DNA of 64,000 bases from Streptomyces sp. ML-6 (GTDB taxonomy: Bacteria; Actinomycetota; Actinomycetes; Streptomycetales; Streptomycetaceae): positions 434,001-498,000 of the forward strand of contig NZ_JAOTIK010000001.1 in NCBI RefSeq assembly GCF_030116705.1, given 5' to 3'. Positions 40,167 to 49,337 of the stretch are shown one piece after another (positions within the stretch are counted from its first letter, which is position 1; every line of letters begins with the position of its first letter). Under the pieces are notes generated by a model. It searched no databases, had not been told where the DNA came from, and worked only from the letters and a program-made list of their open reading frames with translations. A program made the translations under genes and the position numbers.

Positions 40167-43100
40167 TCAGGCCGCCGGTGCGGTCCCGGTCGCCGTGATC
40201 CTGAGCTGGGTCCGCTGCGTCGTGCCGTTGACCGTCACGGCGAGGGTGATCGTGCCCGGCCGGAGCGCGGTGAGCGTTCCGGTGGACGGGTCGAGGACCG
40301 CGGTGTGCCGGGGGCGAACGCCGCTGAGGTCACCGACGTGGACGTTCGGGGAGCCGGTCCAGTCCGCGGCCATCGGGAAGCCGACCGGGACGGCCCGGGC
40401 GCCCTGGGTGACCGTCGCCGTCACCTTCGTACGGCTTCCCGCGCCGAGCACCGGGGGCGCGTCGATGTCCAGCGCGTCGACGTGCGCCCGGGTCTGCACG
40501 GAGACCCAGTCGGGTCCGCCCCGCCACGGCCGCAGGCGTGCGGCGGCCTGCTCGCCCGCGGTGACGCGGTCGGCGCCGACCAGCGACCAGCCGGTGAAGC
40601 CGCCCTCGTCCGCGGCCCCGGCCGGAGCCTTGCCGGAGTTGCCGTTGATCAGGTACGGCACCCCGTCGACGTGCGAGGCGTGGAAGACCCCCACGTGGCT
40701 GCCGATGAGGGCCGCGCCCTTGCCCGTCGTGCGGCGGAAGTCGGTGAGCCACTGCTCGACCAGGGCCGCCTCCTTGCGGTCCCCCAGCTGGCTTCCCTTC
40801 TGCACGGTCGGGTCGCGCGGCGGCACGTGCTCGATCAGCATGACCGAGTCGACGGCGCGGTCCTTCGCCGCCGCGTCCAGCTGGGCGCGCAGCTGCCGGA
40901 TCTGGGCGAAGCCGCCGCCGCGCAGGCTGAGGCTGGAGGTGTCGAGCGTGACGAAGCGGGTGCCCTTGTGGTCGAACGTGCGCTGGGCGGGCCCGAATTC
41001 GCCGACGAAGTTGTCGATCTTCCCGCCCATCACCTCGTGGTTGCCCGGTACGTAGTACCAGGGCAGGGCGTCGCCGAGTTCCTCGGTGAGGACGCGGCGG
41101 GCGAAGGCCAGGTCCTCGGGTGCGCCCTCGTCGACGAGGTCTCCGTTGACGACCAGGAAGTCGGGAGCCGCCGCCTTGATCTCGCGCAGGGTGCGACGCG
41201 CCTGGGCGACGATCGCGCTGTCCGGGTCGCGGGCGACGAACTGGGCGTCGGACATCACCGCGAACCGCCAGTCCCGGCGCCCGGTCACGGCCGCGGTGTC
41301 GATCAGGTCGTCGGCGGGCGCGGCCTGTTCGGGCAGGTCGACGGGGGGCGGCACCTGGGCGGTGAGGTCGTCGATGACGATGTCGCCCGTGTACTGCTGG
41401 GCGGCCCCGGTCTCGGCGAGGTAGAAGCGGTGCACGGAGAGCGGCATGGCGGCTCCCTGCGGCACGGCGAAGGTGACCTCCCGCCAGCCGGTCCAGGTGA
41501 CGTACGGGCCGCGCAGCAACTGGTCCGATCCCGCGGCGTCCTTGAGGTGCAGGGTCGGCCAGGCGCCCTTGCCGTCGCCCTTGATCCACAGCTTGAACGA
41601 CTGGGGCTGGCCGTCCACGGTGACCGGCTCGGGCGGGGTGGCGTAGGCGGCGCGGGTGGCGGTGGAACCGGTGAAGTCGTAGCGGAGCCGCAGTCCGGTG
41701 CCGGTGCGGCCGTCGGGGGTGGCCTCCAGGGATCCGCTCGCGCGGGCCTGGCTGAACTTCCAGGACCCGGCGTCGTCGAAGGAGGAGACCGGTTGTTCGG
41801 TGAGGCCGACACTGGCGGCGAGGACGGTGGTGGTGCCCGCCACGGTCGCCCTGATCAGTCCGGCGCCGGAGCCGGTGCGCGAGGTGACGGTGAAGGAGCC
41901 CTGGCCGTCGTCGCGGATGTCGAAGAGCGCGCGGTCGTAGTCGAGTACGACGTCGCGCGGTTCGACGGGGGCGCTGGTGCCGTGGGCGTCGAGTCCGACG
42001 ATGCCGAACGTGCCGGTGGCCTTGGCGTCGGCGAGTCCCACCCGCTGCGTGGTGGGCTGGATGCGGGCCAGTTCGTCCAGGACCGTCAGGGTCGTGCTGC
42101 CACGCGCCGGCCCGTTCGCGGCGCTCACGGTGGTGGTGCCGCCGCGGCGTGCGGTGAAGAGCCCGCCGCCGTCGACCGTGCCGACCGAGGCGGGTGCGGT
42201 GCGCCAGCGCGGGGTGCCCCGTGCGGGGCCGTACGTCTCGTCGTACCCGGTCGCGGTGAGGCGTCGGGTGAGGCCGGGGAAGACCCGGTCGGGGTGGCCG
42301 CCCTTGACGGGGTCGACGCCGGGCGCGGTGGCCGCAGGTGTGCGGGGCTGCACCCAGAAGCCCTTGAGCCGGCCGCTGCCGTCGGGAGCGGTGAGGGCGA
42401 GGCCGTTGGGCACGGTGCGTTCGCTGCCGTCGGACGGGCTGTTCTCCACCCGGAGCGCGTCGCTGCCGGGTTCGCGCGCGACGAGGGTCGACGATCCGCC
42501 GCCGTCCAGGTTGAGGGCGCTGTACGAACCGGCGCGCCGCATCATCAGGCCGAGTTCGGTGAGGGTGACGCCGCCGCTGTCGGCCTGTCGTCCGTCGACG
42601 GTGAGGACCTGCATGGTCCGGCCGTCCTCGGAGAAGCCGACGGCGGTGCGGGGCGCGGCGGTGTTGTTGCCCTCGCCGTCGTGGTTCTGCGCGACCCCGT
42701 CGACGACGAGGAGTTCCCGGCCGCCGACGGCGGTGCGCGGCACGGACCCGGCGTCGGTGCGGGCCCGGTAGGTCAGGGAGACCGGGTCGCCGGGCTCCAG
42801 GGCGTCGAGTGCGGCGGCTCCGGCCTCGCGGCCGACCAGGACGGTGGTGCCGTCGGGGACCGCGCCCGATCCGGGGGTGTGCGAGACGGAGACGACCTTG
42901 CCGTCCCGTACCGTCGCTTCGGCGACCGGGCTCGCGTTGTCCACGGTCAGGGCGCGGTCGGCGGTTCCCCAGGCGGAGGTGTACGCGCCGACTCCGCCGG
43001 GCGGCACGTTGGCGGCGTTGTACGCGGTGAGCGGCCGTTTCCCGGTCGGCAGGGTGAGCGTTCCCTCGAAGTACAGGTTCAGGATGCGGCCCGCGCTGTC

Positions 43101-43700
43101 GGGGCCGATGCCGACGGCCCGGTTGACGCCGGGGGCGGGCGACTGGACAGGGGCCCCGTCCTTGACGCCGATCCCCTCGGGTGCGCCGGTCTGGTTGATG
43201 TCGAAGAAGTCGGCGTTGATCGCGGCGACGGTGCGGCGGCCCCGGCCCGGGTCGTGGCCGGCGGCGAGTTCGGAGACGGTGCGCCGGTCGGAGACCTTGC
43301 CGGAGGAGAGGTAGTCGGCACGTACCCCGCTGCCGGCCAGGTCGACGGAGAGGTGGTCGACCCGCAGCCACTTGTCGGATTCGAGCCGGTCGTACGAGTC
43401 GAGGCGGATGCCGGGGGCGATCGGGCGGGAAGTGCGTGCCGTCTCGATGCCGTCGCCGTCCGCGACCGAGCGGGGCTCCCCCGCCGGGTTGCTCGCGGGC
43501 GGCGGGGCGACCGGTTCGAGTGCCTCGGCGGCGGTGCGGGGGCGGGGATCGGGGCCCGGGTCGGCGAGGGCGGGGGCGATCGTGCCGACGGTCATCGCGG
43601 ACACGGTCGCGAGCAGTACGAGCGATCTTGTCGCCGTCCCGCGCCCGCGCGCGGCCCTCCTTCGCGACCCGGTTGTCCGGCCGGCTGTGCCAAGAACCAC
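40167..43700 (-). CDS. Large secreted phosphodiester glycosidase-metallophosphoesterase
   Basis: 1177 residues. A signal peptide ends near ALA-DP (residue ~46). Residues ~110-410 form a phosphodiester-glycosidase (NAGPA/DUF2233) domain with AAINADFFDI and LNLDGGGSSTLVARE. Middle parts resemble Ig-like and carbohydrate-binding modules (SFDDAGSWKFSQ near 647). Residues ~812-1045 form a calcineurin-type phosphoesterase with MSDAQF, NGDLVDEG, VPGNHEVMGG and GSHVGVFHASHVDG. A final Ig-like domain follows. It probably acts on cell-wall or environmental phosphodiester glycans. GTG 43700 is chosen for AGGAGG just upstream. Confidence 0.88.
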   Translation of the reverse strand: MVLGTAGRTTGSRRRAARGRGTATRSLVLLATVSAMTVGTIAPALADPGPDPRPRTAAEALEPVAPPPASNPAGEPRSVADGDGIETARTSRPIAPGIRLDSYDRLESDKWLRVDHLSVDLAGSGVRADYLSSGKVSDRRTVSELAAGHDPGRGRRTVAAINADFFDINQTGAPEGIGVKDGAPVQSPAPGVNRAVGIGPDSAGRILNLYFEGTLTLPTGKRPLTAYNAANVPPGGVGAYTSAWGTADRALTVDNASPVAEATVRDGKVVSVSHTPGSGAVPDGTTVLVGREAGAAALDALEPGDPVSLTYRARTDAGSVPRTAVGGRELLVVDGVAQNHDGEGNNTAAPRTAVGFSEDGRTMQVLTVDGRQADSGGVTLTELGLMMRRAGSYSALNLDGGGSSTLVAREPGSDALRVENSPSDGSERTVPNGLALTAPDGSGRLKGFWVQPRTPAATAPGVDPVKGGHPDRVFPGLTRRLTATGYDETYGPARGTPRWRTAPASVGTVDGGGLFTARRGGTTTVSAANGPARGSTTLTVLDELARIQPTTQRVGLADAKATGTFGIVGLDAHGTSAPVEPRDVVLDYDRALFDIRDDGQGSFTVTSRTGSGAGLIRATVAGTTTVLAASVGLTEQPVSSFDDAGSWKFSQARASGSLEATPDGRTGTGLRLRYDFTGSTATRAAYATPPEPVTVDGQPQSFKLWIKGDGKGAWPTLHLKDAAGSDQLLRGPYVTWTGWREVTFAVPQGAAMPLSVHRFYLAETGAAQQYTGDIVIDDLTAQVPPPVDLPEQAAPADDLIDTAAVTGRRDWRFAVMSDAQFVARDPDSAIVAQARRTLREIKAAAPDFLVVNGDLVDEGAPEDLAFARRVLTEELGDALPWYYVPGNHEVMGGKIDNFVGEFGPAQRTFDHKGTRFVTLDTSSLSLRGGGFAQIRQLRAQLDAAAKDRAVDSVMLIEHVPPRDPTVQKGSQLGDRKEAALVEQWLTDFRRTTGKGAALIGSHVGVFHASHVDGVPYLINGNSGKAPAGAADEGGFTGWSLVGADRVTAGEQAAARLRPWRGGPDWVSVQTRAHVDALDIDAPPVLGAGSRTKVTATVTQGARAVPVGFPMAADWTGSPNVHVGDLSGVRPRHTAVLDPSTGTLTALRPGTITLAVTVNGTTQRTQLRITATGTAPAA

Positions 43701-43752
43701 AAATCCTCCTGGGATCACGCGGGTTGCGCGGCCCTTCGTACGGGCGGCGCAC

Positions 43753-43768
43753 GCTGTCGGCGGACAGC
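43753..43768. promoter_or_regulatory. Dyad upstream of the secreted phosphoesterase
   Basis: GCTGTC-GGCG-GACAGC, 53 bp before the start codon of the large secreted enzyme. It resembles PhoP or repressor half-sites only loosely; it is a candidate operator. Confidence 0.3.
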
Positions 43769-43991
43769 ATGGCCGTGCACACCGCCGCGCACCAGAGGGC
43801 ATCGGGAACCGCACGGCGAACAGGGCACGTCGGTCCGATGACGACAACGATCTTCGTGGGAGGGGCGTCCGGGAGGCCGGGAAGAGCTTCTCGTCGCCCG
43901 GCCGGGCGTGTTCCCCGACGGCGTTCCCGGGGGTCTTCGCGCAGGGGCGGATCGAGGTGTCACGCGGGGAAACGGACCGGCCGACGGTTCG

Positions 43992-44504
43992 TCACTCGTC
44001 GTCGGTGCCCTGCACGTCGACGGGCCGGGTTCCGTCGAAGGTGACGAGGATTCCGTACGGGTCGCCCATGCGGAGCCCGCTCTCGGCGAAGCGGATCATC
44101 CAGCTCCGGTCGGTCCACACCGTTGCCTCGGGGAGTCCCCACGGCGGCTCCGGAAGGTCCAGCCGGTCCAGTTCCTCGGCCGTGAGTCCGTACTGCTCCT
44201 CCCGGAGCCGGGTGCGGCAGTACTCCTCGGCCCGGGCGACGAGGATGTCGAACCGGCTCACGACGTCGTGGGCGCGCCGGAGGGTGGCCGGCGGCGGCGG
44301 GGCGGACGGTTCGATCACCAGGCTGACCCCGACCGGGTCGGCGCCCGTCGGTACCGGGAAGCCGCCGCTCCAGCAGGCCAGTGAAGGCGGGCTCTCCACC
44401 AGGCTCAGGGCGAGCCCGGCGATGTGCAGGGTCGCGGGCAACTCCGCGCCGGAGCCGGGCTTCTCGCTGTCCCGGTCGTTCGGCGGCACTTCATCGGCGG
44501 GCAT
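43992..44504 (-). CDS. Conserved hypothetical protein (170 aa)
   Basis: Not a family I can name. It has a mixed alpha/beta sequence with LHIAGLALSLVESPPSLACW and VGVSLVIEPSAPPPPATLRR, then an acidic helix (YCRTRLREEQYGLTAEELDR) and TVWTDRSWMIRFAESGLRMG, ending GILVTFDGTRP. There is no signal peptide or membrane span. Start ATG 44504; divergent from the small protein at 44695. Confidence 0.75.
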   Translation of the reverse strand: MPADEVPPNDRDSEKPGSGAELPATLHIAGLALSLVESPPSLACWSGGFPVPTGADPVGVSLVIEPSAPPPPATLRRAHDVVSRFDILVARAEEYCRTRLREEQYGLTAEELDRLDLPEPPWGLPEATVWTDRSWMIRFAESGLRMGDPYGILVTFDGTRPVDVQGTDDE

Positions 44505-44658
44505 TCGCCCAGCATAGGCCGGGCCCGCACCCGCGGAGGCCGCACCGGCGGGTCCGCCCAGCCCCTCCCGGTTTGCCCCGGCTAGTCCGGGTCAGGCTTT
44601 TTCTTCACCTTCGCGCCAAGTTCGATCAACATCGTTTACTTTAGTCTCACTTGGCTGC

Positions 44659-44672
44659 AACTTGTGCAAGTT
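44659..44672. promoter_or_regulatory. Palindrome before the small-protein gene
   Basis: AACTTG-TG-CAAGTT, perfect 6-bp arms, in an AT-rich promoter-like patch (44600-44690) 22 bases before the start codon. It is a likely operator. Confidence 0.5.
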
Positions 44673-44694
44673 TCTTTACGTCAGGAGATCAGGC

Positions 44695-44949
44695 ATGTCC
44701 GTTCCCGCAGGTGCCTACGCTGTTCAGTTCACGTTCACGGCTTACTCCGACAACGTCGAGATCGGCACCACCTTCGAGATCCCACTCAGCTCGTCCCCGT
44801 CCCAGCTGCCGCACGAGGATGCCGCGGCGCAGGCCGCCGCCGAGGCCTACAGAGCCGCCATAGCCGCCGCCTACCCGGCCGTTCCGGTGCACGCGAACCG
44901 CGTCTACCTGTGCCGTCAGCAGGGCGATACCTGGCCGGCTTCCGCCTGA
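44695..44949 (+). CDS. Small protein of unknown function (84 aa)
   Basis: 84 residues: SVPAGAYAVQFTFTAYSDNV, then EIGTTFEIPLSSSPSQLPHE, an Ala-rich helix DAAAQAAAEAYRAAIAAAYP and a final strand NRVYLCRQQGDTWPAS. It has no signal peptide. AGGAGA precedes the ATG by seven bases, and a perfect palindrome stands just upstream, so it is probably a tightly controlled single gene. A hairpin follows the stop. Confidence 0.75.
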   Translation: MSVPAGAYAVQFTFTAYSDNVEIGTTFEIPLSSSPSQLPHEDAAAQAAAEAYRAAIAAAYPAVPVHANRVYLCRQQGDTWPASA

Positions 44950-44955
44950 TCACGC

Positions 44956-44999
44956 CCGCGGGGATGCCCCCACGCACCGTCGTGGAGGCGTCCCCGCGG
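44956..44999. terminator. Hairpin between convergent genes
   Basis: CCGCGGGGA (44956-44964) pairs with TCCCCGCGG (44991-44999). The interior (CCCAC with GTGG) extends the stem. It separates the small-protein gene from the converging SDR. Confidence 0.7.
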
Positions 45000-45032
45000 A
45001 CCGGCCGGCCCGGTCCTGACGGTGTGTCGGGT

Positions 45033-45812
45033 TCAGTGGACGGACAGGCCGCCGTCGACGAAGAGCGCCTGTCCGGTGACGTAGCCGGAGGCGCGGCCGG
45101 CCAGGAACACCGCCGCTCCGGCGAAGTCCTCGGCCAGGCCGTTGCGGCCGATCATCGTGCGCGCGGCCAGTGCGGCCACCTTCTCCGGGTCGGAGGACAG
45201 CCGCGCGTTGAGCGGGGTCATGACGAAGCCGGGTACCAGCGTGTTGCAGGTGACGCCGTGCGGCGACCACGCCTCGGCCTGGGAGCGGGCCAGCGACTCC
45301 AGCGCCCCCTTGGAGACCCCGTAGGCGCCGCTCTGGACGAACGCCCGGTGCGCCTGTTGGGAGGTGACGTGGATGATCCGCCCGAAGCCCCGCTCGGCCA
45401 TGCCGGGCCCGAACCGCTGCCCCAGCAGGTAGGGCGCCTCCAGGTTCACCGCCATCGTGGCGTCCCACACGTCCTCGTCCAGCTCGTCCATGGGCGGCCG
45501 CAGGTTGATTCCGGCGCTGTTGACGAGGATGTCGGGCTCGCCGAACACCTCCACCGCCCGCTCCGCGGCCGCACGCACTCCGTCCCGGGTGCTCAGATCG
45601 GCGCTCACCCAGGCCGCCCGGCAGCCCTCCGCGACCAGTTCGTCGGTCGCGGCGGCCAGTTCCGGCTCCTTGCGCGCCACGATCACGACGCGCGCCCCCG
45701 CCCTCGCGAGGGCCCCGGCGATCGCACGGCCGATCCCGGAACTGCCGCCCGTCACCACGGCGACCCGGTCGTCCAGGGAGAAGAGTTCGGAGAGATAGCG
45801 CTGCGAGGTCAT
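45033..45812 (-). CDS. SDR-family oxidoreductase, coupled to a P450
   Basis: 259 residues, classical SDR: VAVVTGGSSGIGRAIAGALA, VNSAGINLRPP, the Ser segment IIHVTSQQAHR and YGVSKGALESLARSQAEAW with Tyr and Lys. The N-terminus resembles gluconate 5-dehydrogenase-type SDRs. The ATG overlaps the P450 stop by four bases. The two could oxidise the same substrate in turn. Confidence 0.92.
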   Translation of the reverse strand: MTSQRYLSELFSLDDRVAVVTGGSSGIGRAIAGALARAGARVVIVARKEPELAAATDELVAEGCRAAWVSADLSTRDGVRAAAERAVEVFGEPDILVNSAGINLRPPMDELDEDVWDATMAVNLEAPYLLGQRFGPGMAERGFGRIIHVTSQQAHRAFVQSGAYGVSKGALESLARSQAEAWSPHGVTCNTLVPGFVMTPLNARLSSDPEKVAALAARTMIGRNGLAEDFAGAAVFLAGRASGYVTGQALFVDGGLSVH

Positions 45813-47077
45813 GTCCGCACCCTAGAGGGCACGTCCACGGCGCCAGGACCCGGGTGGGCGTTTCGGGCGAGACGCACCGGAAGGGTGGCGAAGCCGTACG
45901 AGATGAAGGTCTCCAGCGGCTCGGCCGGTGCCGCCCCGTCGTCCAGGGACAGGCCGGGGAAGCGGTCGAACAGGGCGGGAAGGGCGATCGACGCCTCCAG
46001 CCGGGCCAGCGGGGCGCCGATGCAGAAGTGGACGCCGTGGCCGAAGGAGAGGTGCTCCTTGTCGGCGCGGGAGAGGTCGAACCGGTCCCCGGCCGGGCCG
46101 TGCCGTCGGGGGTCCCGGCCGGCTGCGGCGTAGGTGGCCAGGATCGCGTCGCCGCGCGCGAGGGTGACCCCGCCGGGGAGCTCGATGTCCTCGACCGCGT
46201 AGCGCAGCGGCAGGTTGGCGACCGGCGGGGACCAGCGCAGGGTCTCCTCGATGACGTCGTTCCAGGAGAACTCGCCGTCCCGTACCCGGGCGAGCTGTTC
46301 GGGGTGGGTGAGCAGGGCGTGGACGGCGTTGCCGATCAGGTTGACGGTGGTCTCGTGGCCGGCGGAGACGACCAGGAGGAGGGTGTCGACGAGTTCGTCC
46401 TCGGTGAGACGGGAGCCCGCCTCGTCGCGGGTGGCGATCAGGGCGCTGGTGAGGTCGTCGGCGGGCCGTTCGCGCTTGGCGGCGACCAGGCCCGCGAGGA
46501 GTGCGTACGCCTCGTGCAGGGTGGCGAGGGCCGCCTCCGGCGCCGCGGTGGTGTCGAAGATCTCGCTGACCAGGCGTGCGCTGTCGGTCCTCCGGTCCTC
46601 GGGGATGCCGAAGAGTTCGCAGATGACGGCCACCGGCAGCGGGTGGGCGAAGGCGGCCCGCAGGTCGGCCCGGCCGTCGGGGGCGGCGGTCATCCGGTCG
46701 AGCAGCGTCGCGGTGATCTCCTCGATGCGGGGCCGCAGCGCGTCGGTCCGCCGTTTGGTGAAGGCGGGTGCGACGAGCCCGCGCAGCCGTCGGTGGTCGG
46801 CGCCGTGGGCGGTGAACATGTTGGTCACGCCCACCCAGGTGTTGATCCAGCCGTCCCGGTGTTTTCCCTCCTGCCAGGCCGGCCAGTGCCGGTTCGGGTC
46901 CTTGGACACGCGGTCGTCGGTGAGGAGTTGCCTGAGCACCTCGAATCCGGTGGGGGCCCATGCCCTGATCCCGCCGGGGAGTTCGACCGGGGCGACGGGT
47001 CCGTGGCGCCGGAGCTCCGCCGCCTCGCCGTGGATGTCGCGGCCCGCGGGGTCGATGACGATCGGCTGCTGTCCCAT
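45809..47077 (-). CDS. Cytochrome P450
   Basis: 422 residues, bacterial class I P450. The I-helix is AGHETTVN (~239), the K-helix EETLRWSPP, and the heme loop FGHGVHFCIGAPLARLEA with the Cys ligand near 352. The N-terminus is short and soluble. It resembles the CYP107 group, but the subfamily is uncertain. No ferredoxin gene is adjacent. GGGAGA precedes ATG 47077. It forms an operon with the SDR. Confidence 0.95.
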   Translation of the reverse strand: MGQQPIVIDPAGRDIHGEAAELRRHGPVAPVELPGGIRAWAPTGFEVLRQLLTDDRVSKDPNRHWPAWQEGKHRDGWINTWVGVTNMFTAHGADHRRLRGLVAPAFTKRRTDALRPRIEEITATLLDRMTAAPDGRADLRAAFAHPLPVAVICELFGIPEDRRTDSARLVSEIFDTTAAPEAALATLHEAYALLAGLVAAKRERPADDLTSALIATRDEAGSRLTEDELVDTLLLVVSAGHETTVNLIGNAVHALLTHPEQLARVRDGEFSWNDVIEETLRWSPPVANLPLRYAVEDIELPGGVTLARGDAILATYAAAGRDPRRHGPAGDRFDLSRADKEHLSFGHGVHFCIGAPLARLEASIALPALFDRFPGLSLDDGAAPAEPLETFISYGFATLPVRLARNAHPGPGAVDVPSRVRT

Positions 47078-47314
47078 GGAGATCTCCCGTCTGCGTTGCG
47101 GCACGGCCGGAACGGGTGTCTGCGGTACAGGAGTTCATCGTCGGGGTAGCGCGACGGAGCGTGGAAGGGCGTGCGACGGCGCGCAGCGGCCGAGCGGGCG
47201 GCCCGCGCGCCCCCGGGTGGCGATGCGGTGACCGGCGGGCCCGGCCGTACGGCGGGCAGCGGGCAGCGCGGGCGGGTCGTGGGCATCGGCCGCAAAGAGG
47301 CGGATCCGGTCCGC

Positions 47315-47797
47315 TCAGCCGTGGGGGGGAGGACGACCGCACGACCGTTGATCCTGCCCTGGTGGAGTCGCTCGTACGCCTGCGGCGCCTCGTCCAGACC
47401 GTACGTCTCGATGTCCACCTCGACCGCTCCGGAGGGGGCGAGTTCGAGCACCTCGGCGGGTTCGGCGCGCGAGCCCCGGCACGGGGAGGTCACCGTCGTG
47501 TTGTACGGCAGGGTGCCGAAGCCGACCGGCAGTGCCCCGCCACCGGGGCCGACGACGGTGGCGTCGGAGTCGATGGCCGCCGAGCGGCACCAGACGGCGC
47601 GGGTCGTCGACGATCATGTACTCGGCCATGGCGCCGGGCGGGCCGGGTCCGGGCGGCATGATGCCGAGTTCCCCGGCGCGCAGGCAGTGGTTCTCCCTGC
47701 CTGCGGCGGTCACCTCGAGCAGCACCTGGCCGGGGCCCGGTTCCGGGTCGGGTACGGCGACCTCCTCGGCCGTGCCGGGGTGTCCGGCGCGAAGTGC
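47315..47797 (-). pseudogene. Zinc-type alcohol dehydrogenase, broken by deletions
   Basis: Three separate pieces of one NAD(P)-dependent alcohol dehydrogenase are left in order: EEVAVPDPEPGPGQVLLEVT; then ENHCLRAGELGIMPP and AMAEYMIVDDPRRLVPLG; then, in another frame, AAIDSDATVVGPGGGALPVG and AEVLELAPSGAVEVDIETYG, ending GRAVVLP. Relative to the family about 60 residues (with the zinc ligands) and about 100 residues (the Rossmann core) are missing. A C-run near 47325 returns the frame to the TGA at 47315. Confidence 0.8.
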
Positions 47798-47849
47798 CGT
47801 GGAGAACGGTCGCGGGGCCCGGGAGCGGCCGGTCCTCCGGGTCCGGCGG

Positions 47850-49073
47850 TCACCGGGCGCCGAACACCTCGGCGGCCCGGCGGGCGCCGTGCCCCGGCTC
47901 CCCGGTCCGGTGCGGTGCGGCCGCCGTCGTCGTCCGGCTCAGGGCGAGCGCGGCGATGTCGTCCCGCCGCACGCCGCCGGAGAACGCCTCCAGGTCCGCG
48001 TGGAGCGCGTCCAGGACCTCGTGGGGCTCCCGTCCCGTCCAGCGGGGCAGCCGGGTGTCCAGCGGGTAGAAGGCGCCGGACGCGTCGCGGGCCTCGGTGA
48101 CCCCGTCGGTGAAGAGCAGGAGCGTGGCGCCGGGCGGGAAGTCCAGCGGTTCCGAGGCCCGGGCCTCGGGGCTGAGTTCCGCCATGCCCAGCGGGACGGA
48201 GGTGCGGCGCAGCGGCAGCGCGCGGGCCGTGCCCTCGTGCAGCAGCCGGGGCGGCAGGTGGCCGCAGTTGACGGCCCGGACCCGGTCGCTCCCGTCGAAG
48301 CCGAGCACCAGGGCGGTGACGAAGCGTTCGGTCTCGCCGGTCTGGGCGGAGAACACGTTGTGCCGGGCGACCGCGTCCTCCAGGGCGTCGACCACCCCGG
48401 TCAGGTCGGGCTCGCGGATGGCCGCCTCCCGGAACGCCCCGAGCACGGCGAAGCCCGCCCCGATCGCGGCAAGCCCCTTGCCCTGGACGTCCCCGATGAT
48501 CACCCGGGTCCCGTAGGGCGACTCGACGACCTCGTAGATGTCACCGCCGACCAGGCCGTCCTCCTCGATCGGCGTGTAGATGCCGTGGGCGAGGATCTGC
48601 CCGGTCGGGATCGGCAGCGGGCGCAGGATCTGGCGCTGGAGCGCGCCGGCGGCGGAGCGCAGCCTGGCTATCTCGGTGGCGTGGCGGATCCGCAGCGCGC
48701 ACGAGCCGACGCCGAGGAAGCAGGCCAGTGCGGTGAAGGCGACGCTGATGGCGACGTCCCAGAACGTCCCGCTGGTGACCAGGCGCGAGCAGACGACGAC
48801 GGTCATGGTCCAGGTGGCCACGCCCACGGTCTGCCGGATCGTCCCGAAGACGGAGACCAAGGCGGGGACGACCACCAGCAGGGGTACGAGGTGCAGGTCC
48901 TCGCCGGTCTCGATGTCCAGGAGGAGGACCAGGGCGGTCAGCAGGGCCAGCCCCGCGAACAGCGCCGGGGTGCCGACCCGTGGTGCGCGTGCGGCGGCCT
49001 CCCCCGCGTCCGCGGTGCCCGGGAGCGCCGCTCCACGTGTCGCACGCCGACGCCGACGACGCCCGATCGTCAC
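47850..49073 (-). CDS. SpoIIE-type (PP2C) membrane phosphatase
   Basis: 407 residues. About four N-terminal membrane spans (TPALFAGLALLTALVLLLDI, VPLLVVVPALVSVFG, ATWTMTVVVCSRLV, AISVAFTALACFLGVG) are followed from ~165 by a PP2C/SpoIIE domain with IIGDVQGKGLAAIG, VNCGHLPPRLL, LLLFTDGVTEARD and RRDDIAALAL. It probably dephosphorylates an anti-anti-sigma factor. GTG 49073 has GGAGGAG six bases upstream. Confidence 0.93.
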   Translation of the reverse strand: MTIGRRRRRRATRGAALPGTADAGEAAARAPRVGTPALFAGLALLTALVLLLDIETGEDLHLVPLLVVVPALVSVFGTIRQTVGVATWTMTVVVCSRLVTSGTFWDVAISVAFTALACFLGVGSCALRIRHATEIARLRSAAGALQRQILRPLPIPTGQILAHGIYTPIEEDGLVGGDIYEVVESPYGTRVIIGDVQGKGLAAIGAGFAVLGAFREAAIREPDLTGVVDALEDAVARHNVFSAQTGETERFVTALVLGFDGSDRVRAVNCGHLPPRLLHEGTARALPLRRTSVPLGMAELSPEARASEPLDFPPGATLLLFTDGVTEARDASGAFYPLDTRLPRWTGREPHEVLDALHADLEAFSGGVRRDDIAALALSRTTTAAAPHRTGEPGHGARRAAEVFGAR

Positions 49074-49206
49074 AACTGACTCCTCCCGCGCGCGGCCGGC
49101 TCCGTGCCGGTGTCCGTTCCCAGTCCACCCGGTCCGGCGGGGGCGGGTCACGAGACTTACGGCCTGTGGAACCCCGCCGAAGGTCCCCGTGCGCGACGGG
49201 TACGGT

Positions 49207-49235
49207 CCTTCGGCCCGGGTGTTCCGGGCCGAAGG
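49207..49235 (-). terminator. 12-bp hairpin after the GNAT gene
   Basis: CCTTCGGCCCGG (49207-49218) pairs perfectly with CCGGGCCGAAGG (49224-49235) around GTGTT. It lies 100 bases downstream of the acetyltransferase stop. Confidence 0.65.
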
Positions 49236-49337
49236 TCCCTCACCGGACGCCCCCGGGGGCCGGGACCGGGGCGACGGATGCCGACCGGCGGGCGTCGTGC
49301 CGTCGGGGCGGTCCGCGAGGCGCGCGGCGGTCCGGGG

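Noticed and set aside
39714..43841. 1375-residue + strand frame
   Set aside because: Shadow of the secreted phosphoesterase gene on the other strand.
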